Position numbers and translations under genes: made by a program. Shown here piece by piece: positions 8,100 through 18,299 of a stretch of 64,000 nucleotides of DNA (the stretch's first letter is position 1; every line of letters begins with the position of its first letter). Source of the DNA: Sinohyriopsis cumingii (Eukaryota; Mollusca; Bivalvia; Unionida; Unionidae); assembly GCA_028554795.2 (NCBI GenBank), contig CM068835.1, forward strand, positions 34,442,901 through 34,506,900, in the 5' to 3' direction. The notes beneath the pieces are model-generated. The model had not been told where the DNA came from. It did no database searches and saw only the letters and a list, made by a program, of their open reading frames with translations.

Positions 8100-8462
8100 A
8101 TGAACACGAGACTTGAGAAACTGTTGGAGCTTCATGTGCATCTGGAATATGCCAGGCGCATATTAAATGAACTGGCCGCGGAAGCCATTGTCGAGGAGGG
8201 AAGGATAAGAGAGGAGGAGAGAAGAAACAAAGAAGAGGAGGAGAGAAGATATAAAGAAGAAGAAGAAAGAAGATATAAAGAGGAAAGAAGAAACAAAGAA
8301 GAGGAAGAGGAAAAGGAGAGAAGAAATTTCAAAATCCCAGAGAGCGAAAATTGGGATTCTGAAGCGACATATCCTGCCTCTGCTCTCTGCCCCCAAAAGG
8401 TAAAAAGTAACTGGGGGATAAGATGTGTATGTGGCGCCAGGCCTGGAAGGTGCCACCATTAA
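8100..8462 (+). CDS. Accessory coiled-coil protein 2 (tandem family)
   Basis: A 120-residue protein from ATG 8100 (MNTRLEKLLELHVHL), preferred over the in-frame TTG at 8076. An N-terminal Leu-patterned helix is followed by a long Glu/Arg/Lys region with imperfect 8-residue repeats (KEEEERRY, KEEERRN), almost certainly one extended charged helix. The last 40 residues are different, with a Cys-containing basic end (RCVCGARPGRC). It is a paralogue of the flanking genes by its N terminus, promoter and 3' end. The repeated codons suggest expansion by slippage. The function is unknown. Confidence 0.6.
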   Translation: MNTRLEKLLELHVHLEYARRILNELAAEAIVEEGRIREEERRNKEEEERRYKEEEERRYKEERRNKEEEEEKERRNFKIPESENWDSEATYPASALCPQKVKSNWGIRCVCGARPGRCHH

Positions 8463-8491
8463 CCAGGTGTCCATGAAGTTCCAAACAAAAC

Positions 8492-8530
8492 AGCCCTTTT
8501 CAGGGCTACCCAATACTCTAGAAAAGAAAT
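8492..8530 (+). terminator. Histone-like 3' stem-loop with downstream purine element, copy 2
   Basis: AGCCCT, loop TTTC, AGGGCT, then ACCCA (8492-8512). Loop and 3' flank are identical to the histone consensus, and the 5' flank is A-rich (CCAAACAAAAC). CTAGAAAAGAAATA follows. It lies 30 bases after the stop of accessory gene 2. Confidence 0.75.
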
Positions 8531-8743
8531 AACGATCGATTAGCCAATGTGTGTAGGTAGAGTAGTGTGAATATAAACACTAACTCTTTATTAATAGTGG
8601 AAGTGTATGTGATTGTCTGTTTGTGTTTGTGTTAGTAACTAATAAAGTAAGTTTGCGTGAATAGTAGATTATGGGTTTCTTTATTGTTTCTTAGCGTATG
8701 TGGAGAGTATAGTTTGGGTTATATTATACGAAATGAGAAAAGT
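8531..8743 (+). other. Spacer between accessory genes 2 and 3
   Basis: G/T-rich DNA matching the spacer after gene 1 in its first half (GTGTAGGTAGAGTAGTGTGA, then ATAAACACTAACTCTTT). No ORF or RNA gene is visible. Confidence 0.55.
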
Positions 8744-8850
8744 GGGGATGTTTTCCTTCACGTCCGCGCGATGTTAGTCATGATCTAGGTAAGATCAAAT
8801 TTATGTTATTAGGGGGATGTTTTCCTTCACGTACGCGCTTTCACTATAAG
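8744..8850 (+). promoter_or_regulatory. Double accessory-gene promoter box, copies 3 and 4
   Basis: The box occurs twice here: at 8744-8770 (no TATA directly after) and at 8812-8841 (with one change, CACGTACGCGC), followed by TATAAG at 8845-8850. Between them lies TCATGATCTAGGTAAGATC, also present upstream of gene 2. The ATG of gene 3 is 50 bases after the TATA site. Confidence 0.65.
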
Positions 8851-8899
8851 AACCCATAGTGTTCGTTGTTCAAACCATTCTGCAAAGAATAAAAAGAAG

Positions 8900-9289
8900 A
8901 TGGCGTCAAACCAAATCGACAAAATACAAACCTTGCAAGACGTTTTAGACAACTTAGGAATAATGGAACAGATGCTATTAAGACTGGTTGAAGACCATTA
9001 TTCCTATAGTCCCCATCGTGTGAAGATGGAAATTAATAACTTAAGGAAAGCAAAGGACAAGATTAGTGGTGTCATGAAAGAGATCAAGGAGGAGAAGGAG
9101 GATGAAGAGGAAAGAATAAGAATACGCAATTGGAACGAAAAAATTGAAAAAGAAGAAGAAAATGAAAAGAAGAAGAAAGAAGAGGAGGAAGAGAAGAAAA
9201 AGAAAGAAGAGGAGGAGAAGAAAAAAAAGAAAGAGAAGAAGAGTGTAGGAGATAAAATAAGAACTTGGTGGAGGAAAAGAAGAAATTAG
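8900..9289 (+). CDS. Accessory coiled-coil protein 3 (tandem family)
   Basis: A 129-residue protein starting MASNQIDKIQTLQDVL. The N-terminal helix and the later NNLRKAKDKI segment are followed by about 50 residues of Glu/Lys repeats and a basic Trp-containing tail (TWWRKRR). The decayed element 2 has a clear relative at 29.35 kb (MASNRLEKL..., NLRKAKERLKEL), so this gene type is conserved at the right end of different elements. The stop is only about 20 bases from a perfect histone-like stem-loop. The function is unknown; the Lys/Glu-rich helix could bind nucleic acid or chromatin, which is speculation. Confidence 0.65.
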   Translation: MASNQIDKIQTLQDVLDNLGIMEQMLLRLVEDHYSYSPHRVKMEINNLRKAKDKISGVMKEIKEEKEDEEERIRIRNWNEKIEKEEENEKKKKEEEEEKKKKEEEEKKKKKEKKSVGDKIRTWWRKRRN

Positions 9290-9303
9290 AAGAAGAAGAA
9301 AAC

Positions 9304-9348
9304 CCAAAGGCCCTTTTCAGGGCCAGCCATATTTCTCGAAAAGAGATA
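9304..9348 (+). terminator. Histone-like 3' stem-loop with downstream purine element, copy 3
   Basis: The best match to the histone mRNA end in the window. CCAAA is followed by stem GGCCCT, loop TTTC, stem AGGGCC (9309-9324) and AGCCA. The consensus differs by one stem pair and one flank base. CTCGAAAAGAGATAG follows at about 9334, in the position of a histone downstream element. Confidence 0.8.
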
Positions 9349-9402
9349 GTCTTTGAATTGCCTACCCTTTTTTTAAAAAAAATTTTTTTTAAAAAAAAAT
9401 CC

Positions 9403-9608
9403 CATGTTCCATTCCCCTTGTCCCTAAACAAGCCCAAACTATTCCCCATGTTAAATTCCCCTTGTCCGTAGAGTGACCCACGATTTATCGCCATGTTAAT
9501 TCCCCTTGTCCGTAATCTGACCCACGATTTTTCGCCATGTTAAATTTCCATTGTCCGTAATCTAACCCAGGGGGGGTCTGTAATGCTAATTCCCATTGTC
9601 CGTAAACT
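9403..9608 (+). repeat. Terminal tandem units of Maverick 1 (right end)
   Basis: About four units of 44-47 bases built on CCATGTTAAATTCCCCTTG followed by TCCGTAATCTGACCCACGATTT. Related units in the opposite orientation form the left ends near 14.1 and 23.3 kb (GACAAGGGGAATTCAAC). The right terminus is placed after CCGTAAACT; read inward this begins AGT, as expected for Maverick ends. Confidence 0.65.
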
Positions 9609-9659
9609 ACCCCCCTTAACTACTTACCTGGGTCTGCACTGCCCTCGTAACGCTAGAGG

Positions 9660-11440
9660 ACACGTCCATAGATTTTATTTTACCCACGTCTTCAGAGCTG
9701 TGTCGTAGCACGTAAGTTTTCTCTTGCAATACAATTTTGTCTAAAGACTATCTAGCCTTGTCATTATCCACGAAAGACGTTGTTATAACTCTTAGAATAT
9801 ACCATTAGCAATAACGGTGGAAATCAGTTGAAATTCAAAAGATCGTCATAAGCAATATATAATTTATTTTAATTAATTGTAGGTATTGTCTTTACTTTGT
9901 TACAGATTATGTCAATATGGCACATTCAATATTTTTTATGCTTGTATGCCTTAGAATCTAACCGATGTGGGAGACGAAGCGACGATGACAATCCCAATTA
10001 CAAAACGTATCACCCTTTATACCGTATTCTCTCAAATAAATTTTAGTAAAAAGGTGAAACCTAAATGTGTACATATACTAACCATATAGATAGCCTACAA
10101 AATTCCATTCCTATAAGCAATGTGGTTGAAGAAGCAATGGCAAATTAAAATCCCCTCTTTTGAGACACAACTGTAAGAACTTTATCCATAAATAACCATT
10201 AAGTAACAAGGAAAGCTTTGTTGTGCATCTATCATCCACGCAAACCACATATCTGGCATATAGTTACAATACAATTTCTAAAGCACTATAGAAGAAGAAG
10301 AAATAACAAATGAGTTCCTTTAATGCGTACGTTTTGGACAATTTGCAATTCATTATCTCCACACTCTCCAAGGGAAAAGTATTGCGTATTTTCACCATCA
10401 AACAAGAACCCTACAAAGTTTCACTGAAATATTTTAATAGGAGTGGGAGTAAGAGCAGATGTAACATTTGTCACTGATTGTGAGATCCACGGGCGGATGA
10501 ACAAACTACAATGTACACGATATTCCTGAATTGCAGCGATAATGGAGAAAGAATGAAAAAGTAAAGATTTACTAATTCTCTTTCCCGACATCCGTTCAAG
10601 AAATATCCTCTAAGATGGACCACACTAAGAAAGCGAAAACTTTCTGCGAATCTATACCAAACACATATCTAGCCGACAAAGGTGCAATCCTCTCAACAAT
10701 GTCGGAAAAGAATCAATGACCAAAAAATTGCCCAAAATACATTCGTAGAATATTTCTCAAAATAAAATAGCCTCAAAAATGTGCCAGTGGAAACAGACAA
10801 AACATTATTTCGTATTTATACCAACTACTTGTCTAACGCACTCAGTCTGAATAATATCTTCAGAGTAGTGTGAACGGAGAAGCAATGACTTACTGAATTT
10901 CCCAAGTACACATTTTTCTGGAACATTGTCAAACAAAAATGGACCAGATGGAAAAAGAGAAACCTGATATAAGACATCTACACCAAACATATATCTCACT
11001 ATAAACTTCTACAAAATCCTCTACCAAATTAATGGCAAGAAGTGTTGACAACCTGAGTTATCAAAAAGAAAACTATTTACGACAAATTTTCAAGAACATT
11101 TTCAAAGCATTAAGCAGAAAAGGGAACACTCTTATTTTGCATCTCGATGAACATGAAATCTAGCTCTCAAAGTCCCTGTCCAAAAGAAAACTAAGCAGAG
11201 TTGGAGGAGAAACAATGACAGACGGAAAGACTGATTTAAGATGCCATCGACAAATCCCCGTTTTTACACAAGTACGGAGAAAATTGCTAAGAATATAAAT
11301 TACGTTCATTAAGCTCTGAATAACTCGTAACCTCAAGGCACATAATTAATTTAATTGTGGGATTGGAAGTCCGAATCTACAAGGATAAACATGAAAGTTC
11401 AATTCGTATAGCATTGTTTTCAGAACTGTAAATCATACAT
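9660..11440. other. AT-rich host DNA, no gene seen
   Basis: No ORF longer than about 60 codons and no recognisable repeat, RNA or exon. It is ordinary AT-rich flanking DNA to the right of Maverick 1. Confidence 0.5.
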
Positions 11441-11442
11441 AC

Positions 11443-11684
<242 letters not shown>

Positions 11685-13012
11685 AACTGTACGATATATT
11701 AAGATAGTATATAGATCATTATATAACCACCCCTTAACATACTGGTTATATTGATATTTCTTATCAACGTCACGTGGCGTCTGGGTTTGACTGGGTTTTA
11801 GATTTACATGCTGATTACCCGGTTCTGTAAATAAGTTTATAGAAATCATGTTCCTGGTTCCGTTATGATGAAAGGCTACATTACAAATAGTTTAATAATT
11901 ATGAACATTAAACAAGTGAATAAGAATAAAGCGTCTCCTCCTCTTCGTCATCTTCAATCTATATTTCAATATTATTTACACAAATTTTATGAAATGATGT
12001 GATTCCCAGTATCAAGGTAAACATATTCAACATAGAAAGAGAGATAAACTATTAAAATTGACTTGAAGTTAATTCCCATTTGGTTTGTCTGCAACAGATA
12101 AGAAGCCTCATTTGCTTTTCTGTAGCTTGTTAGACTGCATTTAAATAGTATTCCTCAAAGATTTGTACTAGGGCTTATTCAAACAAGGTATCGTTTGGGG
12201 GATAAAGGAATGCAAAATGATTAGTCAAATCTAATTACTTTCGCGCATTATTGCTTGTGAATGCTATTGGTACAATATTTTGTCAGGCTGTCAGTAATCC
12301 AAGGATTAACACGGCTTTTCTCACCAAAAGAAATGCATATTTTTGGAGCATTGTTTGCTGTTTGAACCTGATATAGTGGGACGGAAAGTCATTTAACATG
12401 TGTATCTCGATTGTTTTATTAAAATTGCAACATACTTTATACCGATTTAAAACTTTAGAAAAACGTATGTAGAATACAGCGTACGAGAACTTCAAGCAAT
12501 TTATTCGAAACTGAAGCAAAACGATGGGATCATTATTAGTAACAGCATGTGGCACACAAGACCGTTCCAGTTGTTAATAATATATTACAAATTCAGCGAC
12601 AGTCCTTACCATTATGGCTTTAGTCTTCTATTTCGATGTAATCACATGGCCATAATGCTTTCAATATTTAATTATCTATTCCGTGTGACTCTTCTGAACT
12701 TCATTTTGTTTCTTTCTATCTTCATTCTGCTCCTACACCTCATCATCATTATTGTTATTATTATTATTATTATCATTATTAGTAATATCATTATTGGTAG
12801 TGGAGGTGGTGAAACAGCATTAGTGGTAATATTAATAGTACTCGTAACCATCGTGGTAGAAGTAATAGTGGTTACACCAGCAATCTATATACCTTTTGTT
12901 TTAGAACAAATATATAAAAGAGAGGTACTTTATACAAACTAGCTTAATGGTTTCTTGATATCAGTGTCTCTCCCCAAATCTTTTTCAACATTTATAGCAA
13001 TACTAGACTGGA

Positions 13013-13017
<5 letters not shown>

Positions 13018-13084
<67 letters not shown>
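13018..13084. repeat. (TA)n microsatellite
   Basis: An uninterrupted run of TA dinucleotides of about 65 bases. The ORFs across it (YIYIYI) are artefacts. Confidence 0.95.
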
Positions 13085-13086
<2 letters not shown>

Positions 13087-13274
13087 ATTGTTACTTTTAT
13101 CACACTACTTCCCGTTAAGATTTGGAGACGATTCAAGTTTCATGACGGTGGAGTCCGATTGAAGAATACGATCAATACTAATCACAGTGCAAACAACAGC
13201 CTAATATATGTGTCTGATTTGGATTCCTAACGTAAATTTTAACAATTTATCAGTCATATCGTTACGATATCTGC

Positions 13275-13530
13275 AGTGTGGTAGTTTATAGTGATGTCTA
13301 GTATTAGGGCATTATGCCGCAGCCATGTGGAATAATAGCCCACCCTATCACATTAACTTGACACCAGGCCGACCAGTCCTAATACTAACCTCTTAACCCT
13401 GAGCTCATAGAAAGGCAGCTGTTATTACTATCGTATAAGTCCTTGGCTTGACTCAGCCGGGGTCGAACATGCGACTTCGTGAATCCGAGGCGGACGCAGT
13501 TTCCACTATGCAACCTGAGCGGTCGCCTTA
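13275..13530 (-). mobile_element. tRNA-derived SINE (family 1), minus strand
   Basis: On the minus strand, a tRNA-like head is visible: A box at GCGACCGCTCAGGTTGCATA and B box in ATGTTCGACCCCGG. A body follows with AGCTGCCTTTCTATGAGCTC and GGTCGGCCTGGTGTCA. The same body is on the plus strand at 17.9 kb. Copy B of the segmental duplication has it at about 22.57-22.78 kb with the head deleted. It is not a functional tRNA gene, because the cloverleaf is incomplete. Confidence 0.75.
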
Positions 13531-13705
13531 AATATACTTTCTTCAGAATACTCAGACATTTATAGAATATATGATCAAATTGTTTGTTTGATTCTTCCGT
13601 GGCGACAACAGTGGTGATAGTAGGAGCCGTAACCATAGTAGTAGAAGTAATAGTGGTTGCAATAGCAATCTGTACACTTTAAACAAAGAATATACAGAAA
13701 TATAC

Positions 13706-13811
<106 letters not shown>

Positions 13812-14486
13812 GGTTTACAAATATAAGAATTATGTATAATATTCACTTTGATTGCTTACACAACTTCCGGGGTCCGTTTGATGAATACGACCAGTGCTAA
13901 TCACAGTGTTAAAAAAACAGCCCGATTTATGAAATATCTCTAGACAGGGTGTATTGCTAATAAAACTATATGCGCTAAGAGGCTATATGTATATGAAGTG
14001 TGGATTGCTCTTGATAAGCGCGCTTATCTCACGTTAGATAATAGTAGTATATGGGGACAATATAGCGACAATGGGATTGGAATGTTACAATAGTGACTTT
14101 GCCCTATGGCGACAAGGGGAATTCAACAAGGGTGGGACTATATAGCGACAAGGGAAATTGAACATAGCGACAAGGGATTGAGACTGTCTAGTGACAAGGG
14201 GAATTTGAGATAGGTGACGTCACCGTACTGTAGTCTGGGGAAACAATAGTAACAATGTTGCATGAGGCTGACCACACTCGGGCGGAACAGTGTTTCAATG
14301 GGTTGACCTGAATACGCGCTAATCTAGGGATACATACAACAAAGAAATAGCTATATAGATATGGTTAGAGACATAGACATATTCAAGCACAGATTTATCG
14401 ACATAAATCTATCAAACAAACAACTATACAACCGACTAAAATAATTTGTATGCGAGAGAATATTCATCCTTTCGAGATAGTTGAGT

Positions 14487-14502
14487 GGCCCAAAGAAGGG
14501 CC
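14487..14502 (-). terminator. Decayed histone-like stem-loop at a Maverick left end
   Basis: Read on the minus strand: CCAAA, then GGCCCTTCTTTGGGCC, then ACTCA, with CTCGAAAGGATG behind it. The GGCCC/GGGCC stem is kept, but the loop has changed. It sits downstream of the leftward gene relic, mirroring the right-end stem-loops. Confidence 0.5.
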
Positions 14503-14529
14503 TTTGGTTTTTAGTTTTGTTAACACCAT

Positions 14530-14805
14530 TCAGTTAACATGGAGTGCAACGCACGGGTTTTCTTCTCTTCCTCAAACTTGGACTGACATCTGGACCGTAG
14601 ATTAGGACTCGCTTCAGACAACCTTGCCTCTCCACATGTATTCTTTGTTTCCAAAGGGCCGTATCAGTGATCTTCGTCATAACCCATTATGATTCGACAT
14701 ACATGGGATAGCCCGGGTCGAAGATAGGAGGGTAGACGATTCTACGTTGGTCCACATCTTGTGACGAGAACATGTGAATGGAATGAGGTGATCCGCGGTT
14801 ATTTA
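14530..14805 (-). pseudogene. Relic of the short leftward Maverick left-end gene
   Basis: On the minus strand, TATAAATA (near 14,800) stands about 30 bases before an ATG that opens MWTNVESSTLLSS. The frame soon breaks. Later pieces (ARLSEASPNLRSRC, FEEEKKTRAL) match the intact 63-residue version in element 2. No domain is recognised. Confidence 0.5.
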
Positions 14806-15129
14806 TATTTTAAGAACGAATCGAAACGGATTGACTTCGTTCACCAATCCTAACACTCGTTACAAAGTTCAGTCACAGTGCGGAGTCAGTCTTCTAACCC
14901 GAAGAGAGATACATGTGATGTCACCCATCTCGTCGAAAAGACACTACTTAATGTTTGCCAAAATCAAATAAAACTCAAATTCTTTTTTTTTTCATCATGT
15001 CCGTGTGTGAGTGCGTGAGTGTAGGTCCTTATTATAAAAGTAATAACCAAGATACACTTACGTTTTTATTTTTGGTATATTCTCTGGTACAAATTACATC
15101 CAAATTTCAGAACACATCACTTTATAAAG

Positions 15130-15407
15130 TTTATTTTCTTCTTCTTTTCCTTTCACTCTCTCCTTTTTTAAAATGTCTTTACATTCACAATTGTTTCTTT
15201 TACCTACTCTTCTTCCTAACTTTCTTCTCGTCTTGTTTTCTTCTCTTTTATCACGGGTATGGGTTCTTTTTTTCCCCTCTGGATGGTGCCAACTCCTCCT
15301 GTATGACAGTCCTCCCTCCTACTCCTGTTGTTTCTTATGTCGGTTCTCTTTTTTCTTATGGCAGTCTGAAGACCAACGCCCTTCCTCCTGACAATGATAA
15401 CAGACAT
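15130..15407 (-). other. Purine-rich minus-strand stretch, possible relic of a Lys/Glu-rich left-end gene
   Basis: The plus strand is strongly pyrimidine-rich (TTCTTCTTTTCCTTTCACTC). Read on the minus strand it would encode Lys/Arg/Glu-rich peptide like the accessory genes at the right end. The minus-strand frame at 15,216-15,407 is short and the match is only in composition. The equivalent stretch is at 24.28-24.5 kb. The plus-strand ORFs here (Phe/Leu/Ser-rich) look like shadows. Confidence 0.25.
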
Positions 15408-15459
15408 GCTGACTTTTACCCTTTTAATGCCTGTCTTGCTTTGACGTTGTAAATCAGAA

Positions 15460-17090
15460 GTAAATATATCGTATCGTCACAACATCATAACAGCATATTG
15501 TATAATTCGTTGCTTCCAAATGCAAAACTTCTATAAAATAATATTTGTTTAAACTACATACAAACAAACAAACATACGTACGTACGTACTTACATACATA
15601 CATACATACATACATATCTATATTTTGAATAACCTTTGATATATGTCGCTATCTATATTATATGCTACTATTTTATGCGTTTAATTTACATTTGCAGAAT
15701 CGTTCAGTATTCTACGATACTGGACACCTTGATATTGCACGCACATTCACAACACGTGTGAATAAAAATAGTATAGTGTATTAGTAACTATTTCGCAAAC
15801 AAACTATGTACACTCATGTAGCAGACTTTAGGTTTTAATTTATTAGATTTGTTTGTGGATGAATTAGAACAGCTTTTTCGTGTATTTGAAAGTAGAGATG
15901 ATAAAGTGAACAATGTGTACGAGTTTACCGAGTCACAAATTAAACTTTCAAACAAGGAAATGAATGAACGTGATTTTCGCAATATCCACAACAGCCATGA
16001 GAGACACAGTATTGAAAATACCATTCTGTTCAATCTAATAGTTATTTAAGAGAAATGTTCGGAACATTTCGTCAATGGAATGGTTCAGACTATGAGCAGT
16101 AATCTCTTGGATATATAAAGTATATAAAATAGCATCGAAAATGACACTGAGGGCATGGGCTATCGTATGTCAATCCCATAGTACCATTTACTAAGATAAA
16201 GTACTAAATTCGTAAGGAAAATGCGACTGAAGGTTTTATTGGAAAGTAAGAGATCCAGCTGGTTTGTACTTTTGCGCGTTAACTTTATTGATACAGTGTT
16301 TCGGATTTAGGCTAGAGATAGACGCCGTACATGATACAGATCATAACATGGCGAAGGAAGCATGCAAGTGACCAGGCATAAGTATCTCTTCTTTAGTTGG
16401 CAATAAGAATGGCAAAAACATATACTTGCATTTTTCATCATGAATATCCTCAAAATGAAATGTCTATGCTCTGCAAATCCGAATTCCATGAGCTTCATTA
16501 CGCATTTCGAAATTGTAATGTAATTTCGACTATATTCCAAAATCAATATTATTCTCCTTACTGCGCTCAAAATAGAATGAACATTATATTCCATAGCGTT
16601 TTTTTGATAATTACCATTGAAAGAGTTCATATTATGATTCCAAAAATTCAATGACGGAATATGAATACACGTGCAGATGAGTCAAGATGCCTCACTCGCT
16701 GGTCAGATCAGATATATTTCATGTGAGATTGACACAAATAAAGTCAATACATACTCATGAAATTTATTACAATCGACACAAATATCAAAATCCTTTTACT
16801 CCAGACCATAAGCAAAAGATGTTCCAATGCGCATTCATTCACACTATAACTCTAAATTTCCATTTTAAGTACAACAAAACGACAATACCCTTTGAAAGTG
16901 ATGTCGAGAACGAGACTAAGTTCAAACTTCACTGGGCGGAGTTATGTTGGCATTAATATTGGTGTTGTGTACCGATGAATCTGCTGTTGTGTATTAATTT
17001 TGAAATAGACCATAAATTCAATTACTTTTGTTCCTTGTAGTGTATTGTTATTTATATATCTAAGCTTTCGGTAGAATAAGAAAATGAGTA
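15460..17090. other. AT-rich host DNA, no gene seen
   Basis: Contains a short ACGT/CATA microsatellite at about 15,580-15,615. Small ORFs of 60-115 codons on both strands overlap each other and show no domain or splice context. Nothing else is recognised. Confidence 0.5.
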
Positions 17091-17102
17091 TATACTAAAA
17101 AT

Positions 17103-17223
17103 GTTACTGCATTTGTATGGGAAAATATGAATTCGTTTTGTGGGATGGATACTGTGCTGCACAGGGTCGTGCAGTATCCCTCCAAAAATCTCGTTCATAT
17201 TTACCCATACAAATGCAATAACC
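17103..17223. repeat. 120-bp imperfect palindrome (MITE or hairpin)
   Basis: GTTACTGCATTTGTATGGGA at 17,103 is answered by TACCCATACAAATGCAATAA ending near 17,221. The inner parts (GGATACTG / CAGTATCCC) also pair, around a centre near 17,162. The whole could fold into one hairpin with arms of about 55-60 bases. A foldback transposon is the simplest reading; a small-RNA precursor is possible. Confidence 0.65.
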
Positions 17224-17224
17224 G

Positions 17225-17895
17225 ATAAAGGTTGTGTGTAATTTGTGTTCATGAAAGTAACTTGTAGCGATAATCTGTAAACAAGATATTACCTAGATAA
17301 CTTTTGTTCATGGGTGCAGATTATATTTTTTTTAAAAGTCAAAATATAATTAAGCGTTTACAAGTTAAAGTCAACCTATATCATAACTTCTTGTCAAGAT
17401 TGGAATAATTTCTCAACGGCTAGTGAGTTAAGGAGAGTTCGTAGAATAATGAAGTTATTTCCTATTGGAAAAGTTGGTCAGATGAGTTCTTTTACGATAT
17501 AAGTTATTGTAAACTTTAGCGACAAGTATTTCGATCTTATTTCCATTTTCTTATTTTAACATCAGTTTGAAGATATGCTTAATGTTATATTTTCATACTA
17601 TTTAAGAACAAACATTTGCTTGGATTCTTCATTGACTTATAAAAGTTGTATTATACTTAAATATTAGTCATGAATTATTGTGAATTTATTAGAAGGAGAT
17701 ATTCTATTCTGATACATGAAGACTCTTGGCATTCCGCGCATTCGAAGACCTGGAATTTGTTCTGAACACTCAATTCTTTTGGACTTGTGTACAAACTTTT
17801 ATGATCATTTTGGATTTAATTCATAAAGCACTAAGTTCCTCTTAAACAGTTCATTTTATAACTTTGATAATTCAATTATTTGTTACATTCTTTAA
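17225..17895. other. AT-rich host DNA, no gene seen
   Basis: No substantial ORF or recognised repeat. Confidence 0.45.
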
Positions 17896-18125
17896 TCGCT
17901 TCGGTGGCCTAAGTGTTTAGAGCGTCAGCTTCGGATGTGGGAAGTCGCGGGTTCAAGGCCGGCCGGTCATACCAAAGACATATAAAAATGGTACTAGCAG
18001 CTGCCTTGATTTATGCTCAGAATTAAAAGGTTAATGTTGGGACCGATCGGCCTAGTGGCACGATAATGTGATTGACAATTTTTAAAGCTACGTAACATAC
18101 TGCTACATGTCTGCAACATGATGGC
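17896..18125 (+). mobile_element. tRNA-derived SINE (family 1), plus strand
   Basis: Head TCGGTGGCCTAAGTGTTTAG with an A box, and a B box at GGGTTCAAGGCC (17,949-17,960). The body GCAGCTGCCTTGATTTATGC and GACCGATCGGCCTAGTG is shared with the copy at 13.3 kb. The head resembles a tRNA but lacks a full 3' half, so this is a SINE and not a tRNA gene. Confidence 0.75.
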
Positions 18126-18269
18126 TTAGAGCTAAACATGACTATAAAGTGCCCCACTGAAGGCATCATACCGATAAGAGAAATCCAAATGACACGTGCA
18201 CACGAGAAAGAAAAAGTTGTTCGTTTTGCTTCTTTCTGCTACTTAGTGTATGTCTATAGAGTAGTAGCA

Positions 18270-18295
18270 CATACATACATACATACATACATACG
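18270..18295. repeat. (CATA)n microsatellite
   Basis: Six to seven ACAT units. Confidence 0.9.
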
Positions 18296-18299
18296 TGCC

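Larger units (their letters stand above)
1..9608 (+). mobile_element. Maverick/Polinton (adintovirus-like) element 1, right part
   Basis: A large self-synthesising DNA transposon or integrated virus. The set of rve integrase plus chromodomain, adenain-type protease, double-jelly-roll major capsid protein and penton-like protein in one compact plus-strand array defines the family. The left end, with the expected protein-primed DNA polymerase B and FtsK-type ATPase, is outside the window. The right end is placed near 9608 because the terminal tandem units stop there; a target duplication cannot be checked without the left end. This block is visibly richer in G+C than the AT-rich DNA after 9.7 kb. 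Apart from one frame break in the integrase, every core ORF is open, which suggests a young copy. Confidence 0.9.
14043..15450. mobile_element. Left end of a Maverick (element 3), rest missing
   Basis: AGTAGTATATGGGGACAATA starts a region of short degenerate units (GCGACAAGGGGAATT...) that matches the left end of element 2 (23.24 kb onward) and, inverted, its right end (to 30.57 kb). It includes the inner stem-loop relic and the start of the leftward gene. No polymerase, capsid or right end follows, so only about 1.4 kb of the element is present. Confidence 0.75.

Noticed and set aside
8132..8513. Minus-strand Ser/Leu/Phe-rich ORFs opposite accessory genes 2 and 3
   Set aside because: They are shadows of the Glu/Lys/Arg-rich plus-strand coding regions.
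12547..12942. 131-codon ORF with an Ile-rich stretch
   Set aside because: The Ile run comes from an ATT microsatellite; the duplicate at 22.0 kb has a different frame and length.
14955..15452. 165-codon plus-strand ORF rich in Phe, Leu and Ser
   Set aside because: It lies in pyrimidine-rich DNA of a Maverick left end, is not kept in length in the duplicate at 24.1 kb, and has no domain; it is more likely the complement of purine-rich coding DNA.
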